Shown here: in pieces, positions 50,862 to 55,136 of the stretch
How positions within the stretch are numbered: position 1 is the first letter of the stretch
Layout: the number at the start of each line of letters is the position of its first letter
Assembly: GCA_041287335.1 (NCBI GenBank)
Contig: JBEULM010000029.1
Location: 1-55,136, forward strand
DNA from: Hydrogenobacter sp.
GTDB lineage: Bacteria > Aquificota > Aquificia > Aquificales > Aquificaceae
Direction of reading: 5' to 3'
Length of the DNA stretch: 55,136 nucleotides
Made by a program: the position numbers and the translations under genes
The notes under the pieces: generated by a model
Databases searched by the model: none
Seen by the model: the letters and a program-made list of their open reading frames with translations, nothing else
Told to the model about the DNA's origin: nothing

Positions 50862-51983
50862 ATGAGGGGTTATGATGTCATAGTGATAGGCGGGGGACCT
50901 GCGGGTTCTTCTGCCGCTTATTACGCTTCAAAAAACGGTCTTAAGGTGCTAATCCTTGAAAAGTACAAAGTTCCACGATTCAAACTGTGCGCAGGATGTA
51001 TCTCAAAAAGGATAGCTCCATACCTTCCGGAAGGTTGGGAAAGATTCGTGCTTAACAGGATAAAGGGGGGTATCCTAGGATACGGTGGAAGGGAGGAGTT
51101 TGAGCTTTCAGCTGATGAGGAAGTAGCGTATATTACGGATAGGGTTGAATTTGATACCTTTCTCTTAGAGAAAGCTCAAGGAAAAGGAGCAGATTTTGTG
51201 GATGAGTGTGAGGTCTTAGGTTTTGAAACAGAGGGAGGAAAGTACAGAGTAATAACTTCAAAAGGCAATTTTCATGCAGATTTTATAGTTGGTGCGGACG
51301 GTTTTTACTCAAAGACAGCTCAAGCCCTTGGCTACAAAAAGGACAAGTTCTTTAAAGCTCTTGAGTTTTTTACGCGAGGTGATCTTAGCGAAAAGGTAAT
51401 GATAGATATAGGATTAGTCAGAAGAGGGTATGCGTGGATATTTCCGAAAGGTGAAAATCTGAGCGTAGGCACAGCCTGTACACAAAGGGGAGATCTAAAA
51501 AGAGTTCTAACCGAATATTCAAGACTCAAGGGTGTAAAACCAGAAGGGAGGATGTATGGCTGGTACATACCTTATATAGAAAAAGATGGAGATGTATTCT
51601 GCGGTAAAGATCGCGTGCTTTTGGTAGGTGATGCGGCCAATCTCACGGATCCTCTTTTAGGAGAAGGTATATATTACGCAGTACGGAGCGGAAAACTCGC
51701 AGCTCAAGCATTAGCTGTTTCACCTTCAAAACCTACAGAGCAATACAGAAAACTTTTGAAAGATCTCGTTTCTGAGCTTGTTTACGCTGGAAAAATAGCT
51801 CGCCTCGGCTACAAATTTCAGAAGGTTGCTTACACAATGAGTAAAAAGGGTATATTAAAGAGCTATTACGATCTTCTTCTTGGAAAAACAAGCTATAAGG
51901 ATCTCTATAGAAAGGGTTTCGTTTATTTTTTAAGGGAGCTTGTAAAAGAATACGCAAGCTTTTATAATTATTTCTGGAGGTAA
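50862..51983 (+). CDS. Geranylgeranyl-reductase-family FAD oxidoreductase
   Basis: A 373-aa flavoprotein: VIVIGGGPAGSSAAYYASKNG FAD fold (in two parts), KVPRFKLCAGCISKRI with two cysteines next to the flavin region, GADGFYSKTA, and the second FAD motif LLVGDAANLTDPLLGEGI. Family members reduce prenyl chains of lipids, quinones or chlorophyll precursors. It is 16 bases after the sorB gene and 4 bases before the encapsulin gene. No signal peptide, so it is cytosolic, unlike SorAB. Its C-terminus shows no encapsulin-targeting motif I recognise. Confidence 0.83.
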   Translation: MRGYDVIVIGGGPAGSSAAYYASKNGLKVLILEKYKVPRFKLCAGCISKRIAPYLPEGWERFVLNRIKGGILGYGGREEFELSADEEVAYITDRVEFDTFLLEKAQGKGADFVDECEVLGFETEGGKYRVITSKGNFHADFIVGADGFYSKTAQALGYKKDKFFKALEFFTRGDLSEKVMIDIGLVRRGYAWIFPKGENLSVGTACTQRGDLKRVLTEYSRLKGVKPEGRMYGWYIPYIEKDGDVFCGKDRVLLVGDAANLTDPLLGEGIYYAVRSGKLAAQALAVSPSKPTEQYRKLLKDLVSELVYAGKIARLGYKFQKVAYTMSKKGILKSYYDLLLGKTSYKDLYRKGFVYFLRELVKEYASFYNYFWR

Positions 51984-51987
51984 AGTA

Positions 51988-52833
51988 ATGGACTTTCTTG
52001 GAAAGGATATGTCACCCCTCACGGAGGAAGAGTGGAAAACGCTTGAAGAGACAGTAATTGATGTAGCTAAAAAGGCTCTCGTATGCAGAAGGTTTATGAA
52101 CGTAGTTGGACCGTTGGGAGCTGGACATCAGGTGATATCTTACGATGTTTTTCTCGGAGTTGAGCCGGGAAGTTGTGAGGTAAGACCCGGTGAAGAGAGC
52201 GAAATGTGTGAACCTGTAAGGACAGGTACAAGGAAACACCTGATTCTTCCTACCGTATATAAGCCCTTCACTATAAGCTGGAGGGATCTTGAGTATTGGA
52301 GGCAGTTCAACCTTCCCATAGACACATCTTCCGCTGCAAGTGCGGCTTTTGCCACCGCGGTTGCAGAAGACACTCTCATACTTCACGGAAATAAAAAGCT
52401 CGGTATTGAGGGGCTTCTCACGGTGGAAGGAAGGCAGACTATGTCTATGAGTGATTGGGATGTGGTTGGTAACGCTTTCAACGATGTATCCATAGGTATA
52501 GCAAAACTTTCCGAAATGGGCTTCTTCGGACCATACTATATGGTGCTTAACCCAAAGCAGTACTTCCAGCTTAACAGGGTTTATCATAATACTGGACTTC
52601 TTGAGCTTGAACAGATAAAAAAGGTAGTTACAGAGGTTTTCTATACGCCAATAATACCTGAAGGTAAGGCTCTCCTGATCTCTTCTGGACCACAAAATAT
52701 GGACATAGTTTTAGGGCTTGACATGAGTTTGGCGTATACTGAAAGCACTAATATGGTACACCAGTTTAGAGTTATGGAGATCCTCGTTCCCAGAATAAAG
52801 CGTCCCGGTGCGGTACTCGTAATAGGTAAGTGA
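51988..52833 (+). CDS. Family 1 encapsulin shell protein
   Basis: A 281-aa HK97-fold protein, the usual size for family 1 encapsulins. The N-terminus FLGKDMSPLTEEEW with RRFMNVVGPLGAG, and GIEGLLTVEG, GPYYMVLNPKQYF and VLGLDMSLAYTES further on, match the family pattern. It would form an icosahedral protein cage in the cytosol. Its E-loop region (about residues 52-80) is longer than in Thermotoga and holds C63 and C74; C33 is the third cysteine. No ferritin, peroxidase or hemerythrin cargo gene is adjacent, and no fused cargo domain is present. It ends exactly where the convergent tetR ends. SD is TGGAGG. Confidence 0.9.
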   Translation: MDFLGKDMSPLTEEEWKTLEETVIDVAKKALVCRRFMNVVGPLGAGHQVISYDVFLGVEPGSCEVRPGEESEMCEPVRTGTRKHLILPTVYKPFTISWRDLEYWRQFNLPIDTSSAASAAFATAVAEDTLILHGNKKLGIEGLLTVEGRQTMSMSDWDVVGNAFNDVSIGIAKLSEMGFFGPYYMVLNPKQYFQLNRVYHNTGLLELEQIKKVVTEVFYTPIIPEGKALLISSGPQNMDIVLGLDMSLAYTESTNMVHQFRVMEILVPRIKRPGAVLVIGK

Positions 52834-53388
52834 TCAGGATGTGAGAGCCTTCCAGAGAAGGTCTGCTACCTCTCTTTTGATCTCTTCACGTTTTTCCAAA
52901 AGCCCAGCTTCCGTAAGGAGAAATACCCTCTCAAGGGTACCCACAAACATAGCAAGCGCGAGTTCAGCCCTAACCTTGACGATCCCCTTTCCCTCTTGAA
53001 GGAGTTTCAATACCGCATCCTTTGGAAGTTTTATAAACTCTTTTACCTCTTCAGCCCTCAAATAGTGAAAGAGATCTAGATATTTAAAAGCTTCAGGATT
53101 CTCAAAGCAGAAATTGAGAAATTCTTCAACAGCCCTATAAAACTTTTCTTTGTATGTCTTTTCTTCAAAAGAGGACATAAGTCTGTTGTAGAACTCTTCC
53201 GAGTACATACCGAAAAGCCCTCTCACTATCTCATCCTTGCTGACAAAGTGTCTGTATATGGCCCCTTCCGTTACACCTACATCCTTGGCTATATCCTTTA
53301 TAGTGGTTTCCCTTATGCCTTTTTCAGAAAAGAGCTTCAGTGCGGATTCTAAGATCCTCTTTTTTGTACCCTTTCGCTTTAACCTCAT
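52834..53388 (-). CDS. TetR-family transcriptional regulator
   Basis: A 184-aa regulator: helix-turn-helix TIKDIAKDVGVTEGAIYRHF (residues 29-48) and a helical ligand domain. It follows the RND efflux genes on the same strand and probably controls them. The ATG is 6 bases after TATAAT (53395-53400) with no ribosome site. Upstream, AGTGA/TCACT (53407-53411/53416-53420) forms a small inverted repeat that could be its operator. Confidence 0.9.
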   Translation of the reverse strand: MRLKRKGTKKRILESALKLFSEKGIRETTIKDIAKDVGVTEGAIYRHFVSKDEIVRGLFGMYSEEFYNRLMSSFEEKTYKEKFYRAVEEFLNFCFENPEAFKYLDLFHYLRAEEVKEFIKLPKDAVLKLLQEGKGIVKVRAELALAMFVGTLERVFLLTEAGLLEKREEIKREVADLLWKALTS

Positions 53389-53394
53389 AACTTT

Positions 53395-53420
53395 ATTATA
53401 ACAGAAAGTGACGGCTCACT
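53395..53420 (-). promoter_or_regulatory. -10 box and inverted repeat upstream of tetR
   Basis: Minus-strand TATAAT (53395-53400); inverted repeat AGTGA-N4-TCACT (53407-53420) in the -20 to -35 region, overlapping the efflux gene stop. No good -35 hexamer is visible, so the repeat may be the binding site of an activator or of TetR itself. Confidence 0.4.
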
Positions 53421-54789
53421 CTCTTTTCCATCCACCTCCGAGAGCTTTGTAAAGTAGCACCTGCTCTTTGAGATACTCACCCTTAAAAGTGATTAGCTCT
53501 AAGAGAGAAGTCTCATAATCCTTTTTTGCTTGCAGGACATTTATGTATTCCACCAGCCCGTTCTCGTACTGCTTTTGTGCAACTTTGAGTATGCTATTGT
53601 AATTATCTATCTGCATCTTCTGAAGTTCCATCTGTTCTTTTAGAGCCTCAAGGCTTATGAGAGCTTGATTGACTTCAGAAAAGGCGTTTTTTACGCTCTG
53701 TATATATTTTATCAGTGCCTGTCTTTTCAGAGATTCGGCTATATTAACTTCGGATTTAGTTCTCCCAAAGTCCAAAAGGGGTGAAAGGAGTGAAGCACCA
53801 AGACTCCACATATTTGCGGAGGAAGTAAAAAGATTGGACAGGCTCGCACTGCGAAGCCCTGTAGCTCCTGTAAGGAATATACGCGGAAAGTACTCTGCTT
53901 TTACAGCACCTACATTGTAATGGGAAGCTATAAGGTTCTGTTCTGCTGCAAATATGTCCGGTCTTTGCTCCAAAACATCAGATGGAATAAAGGAGGGTAT
54001 TGGTATTGCTTCAGGTAAACCTTTACACGTTAGATCGTCAGAAGAAAATATACCTTTTGGTTGTCTGCCAAGAAGTAGTGAGAGAGAGTTTTTTATCAGC
54101 TCCCTCTTTTCGTTAAGCTTTTTAAGATTAAGTTTTGCGCTATCAAGAAGCGTCTTTTCTTGCTCCACCGGGAGTATATCTATTAGACCGTTTTCATACT
54201 GCCTCTTTCTGTAGGTGTAGCTCTCTTCGTATCTTTTAAGCAAGTCTTCCATTATGCTTATCTGTTCTTGAACAGTACATAAATCAAAGTAGAGTGTAGC
54301 CACATCCGCAACAAGCTTAAGCCTTACTGTATCTGCGTAAGCCTTCTGAGCGAGAAGTCTGTGAAGCTCTGCCTTTTGATAATCCCTGAGTTTTCCGAAA
54401 AAGTCAAGCTCGTACGACAGAACGCCTGATATAGTAAAATCGCTGTAAGTTATACCACCAAAAGGCTTTGCCCTTTTGCTGAGCTTTTGCCTGTTTGCGG
54501 TAACGCTAAGATCAAGCTCGGGTAAAAGCTCTGCGGTGGCTAAACTGTAATAATAAGACGCTTCCTTTATCCTCTCATAAGCCAGAAGCAGGTCATCGTT
54601 ATTTTTTAGAGCTTCTTCTATAAATGTATTTAGCCTCTCATCCTTATAGTTTTCCCACCATCTTTGATCTATTTGTGTCTTCTCTTCCCCTCTTACTTCT
54701 GGCAGATCTATCTTAGGTCTTTCGTACTTAGGCGTCAGAGAACAGGAGAACAAAAATATACCGAGTAAAAAAACTGTAATCTTTTTCAT
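53416..54789 (-). CDS. RND efflux outer-membrane lipoprotein (NodT/OprM type)
   Basis: A 457-aa outer-membrane factor with a lipoprotein signal (lipobox LFSC, Cys at about residue 16) and two repeated coiled-coil/beta-barrel halves (QYENGLIDILPVEQEK; QYENGLVEYINVLQAKKDYE). It forms the exit duct of the tripartite pump. It overlaps the RND gene by 4 bases and precedes tetR. Confidence 0.93.
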   Translation of the reverse strand: MKKITVFLLGIFLFSCSLTPKYERPKIDLPEVRGEEKTQIDQRWWENYKDERLNTFIEEALKNNDDLLLAYERIKEASYYYSLATAELLPELDLSVTANRQKLSKRAKPFGGITYSDFTISGVLSYELDFFGKLRDYQKAELHRLLAQKAYADTVRLKLVADVATLYFDLCTVQEQISIMEDLLKRYEESYTYRKRQYENGLIDILPVEQEKTLLDSAKLNLKKLNEKRELIKNSLSLLLGRQPKGIFSSDDLTCKGLPEAIPIPSFIPSDVLEQRPDIFAAEQNLIASHYNVGAVKAEYFPRIFLTGATGLRSASLSNLFTSSANMWSLGASLLSPLLDFGRTKSEVNIAESLKRQALIKYIQSVKNAFSEVNQALISLEALKEQMELQKMQIDNYNSILKVAQKQYENGLVEYINVLQAKKDYETSLLELITFKGEYLKEQVLLYKALGGGWKRE

Positions 54790-55136
54790 GCTACTTCCTT
54801 CCTGCGCAATCCCTGAACTTTTTTAACTACGTAATAGAAAACAGGTATAAAGAAAGTACCTACAAGCGTGAGCGCAAGCATTCCTCCTACTACAGTGAAA
54901 CCTATGATGTGCCTGCTCCCAGCTGAAGGTCCAGTCGCCAAAGCTAAAGGCAAGCTACCCATTATAAAGGCAAAAGATGTCATTATTATAGGTCTGAACC
55001 TTATCCTTGCAGCTTCAAGAATAGCTCCTAAAAGATCCGAGCCATCTTTAAGTTTTTGCTCTGCAAACTCCACAAGAAGTATGGCATTTTTGGCTGATAA
55101 TCCTATCAAAGTTATTACACCGACCTGTGTGTAAAC
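54786..55136 (-). CDS. RND (HAE1/AcrB-type) efflux transporter, C-terminal part
   Basis: Only the last ~116 residues are in the window; the frame is open to the edge. QVGVITLIGLSAKNAILLVEFA is the conserved TM10-11 segment of AcrB-like pumps, followed by MTSFAFIMGSLPLALATG and the final membrane helix. It would export drugs or other hydrophobic compounds, driven by protons, through the neighbouring outer-membrane factor. Confidence 0.92.
   Translation of the reverse strand, partial: VYTQVGVITLIGLSAKNAILLVEFAEQKLKDGSDLLGAILEAARIRFRPIIMTSFAFIMGSLPLALATGPSAGSRHIIGFTVVGGMLALTLVGTFFIPVFYYVVKKVQGLRRKEVA

Noticed and set aside
50862-52833. Encapsulin cargo-loading tail on the GGR-type flavoprotein or on the cytochrome.
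   Set aside because: Their C-termini (ending FYNYFWR and KYYGKKE) do not resemble the Gly-Ser-Leu-type targeting motifs; the flavoprotein remains a candidate from context only.
51988-52833. The HK97-fold protein as a prophage capsid.
   Set aside because: No terminase, portal, protease or tail genes are near, and the length and motifs fit family 1 encapsulins.

Overview
The window looks like chromosome from a thermophilic, sulfur-oxidising autotroph of the Aquificales (Hydrogenobacter / Thermocrinis / Aquifex type). This is an inference from gene content: a 5'-3' exonuclease encoded apart from DNA polymerase I, a GyrA with no GyrA box, a Tat-exported sulfite dehydrogenase with its cytochrome c, a very tightly packed gene order, and a base composition of roughly 40-45% G+C by eye. 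I see no rRNA, tRNA or CRISPR array. Both edges cut genes: a tnpB at the left and an RND pump at the right.

Layout. 1-2760: 3' part of an IS200/IS605-type tnpB with its right-end RNA, glyA, a small thioredoxin-like gene, and a tnpB-less copy of the same element. 2793-7172 (minus): DUF485 protein, ActP-type symporter, cNMP-CBS-DUF294 protein and DEDDh exonuclease. 7413-10451 (plus): thiS, thiG, a HemY-type oxidase and transaldolase. 10448-16387 (minus): clpC, galE, MIP18-family protein, V4R-domain protein, yjbQ, rseP. 16487-21331: icd, an orphan Wzt-type ABC ATPase, a second tnpB-less element, a DinG-like helicase and a ribbon-helix-helix protein. 21555-30491: a short comEC, gyrA, queF, then a minus-strand run of DnaC-like ATPase, a 49-aa protein, two unknown proteins, an HD hydrolase and a transglutaminase. 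30510-37035 (plus): surE, purL, lspA, gatC, recA, pilT, cmk. 37061-39785 (minus): a phosphate-type porin and an aldehyde dehydrogenase. 39800-49142: thiE, 5'-3' exonuclease, a flippase-like membrane protein, nfeD, rpmF-plsX-fabH-mgtA and a DEAD-box helicase. 49311-52833 (plus): sulfite dehydrogenase SorAB, a geranylgeranyl-reductase-type flavoprotein and a family 1 encapsulin. 52834-55136 (minus): TetR regulator and the last two genes of an RND efflux system.

The most interesting signals are these. (1) Three copies of one structured RNA derived from an IS605-type right end. Three of its four helices keep pairing through compensatory changes. Two copies have lost tnpB but keep a left-end hairpin and a good promoter, so they look like free-standing omega-RNA (TnpB guide RNA) genes. 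Two copies end two bases from the stop codon of a convergent gene. (2) An encapsulin shell gene closes what looks like a sulfite dehydrogenase operon, with no recognisable cargo. (3) Four TTAAC-type repeats at an exact 11-base period lie upstream of a phosphate-selective-type porin, resembling a Pho box. (4) Several genes have a -10 element only 6-8 bases from the ATG and no Shine-Dalgarno sequence, which suggests leaderless mRNAs.

Packaging is extreme. Most genes within runs overlap or abut, and several convergent pairs overlap at their 3' ends. Terminator-like hairpins therefore sit inside coding sequence or over stop codons.
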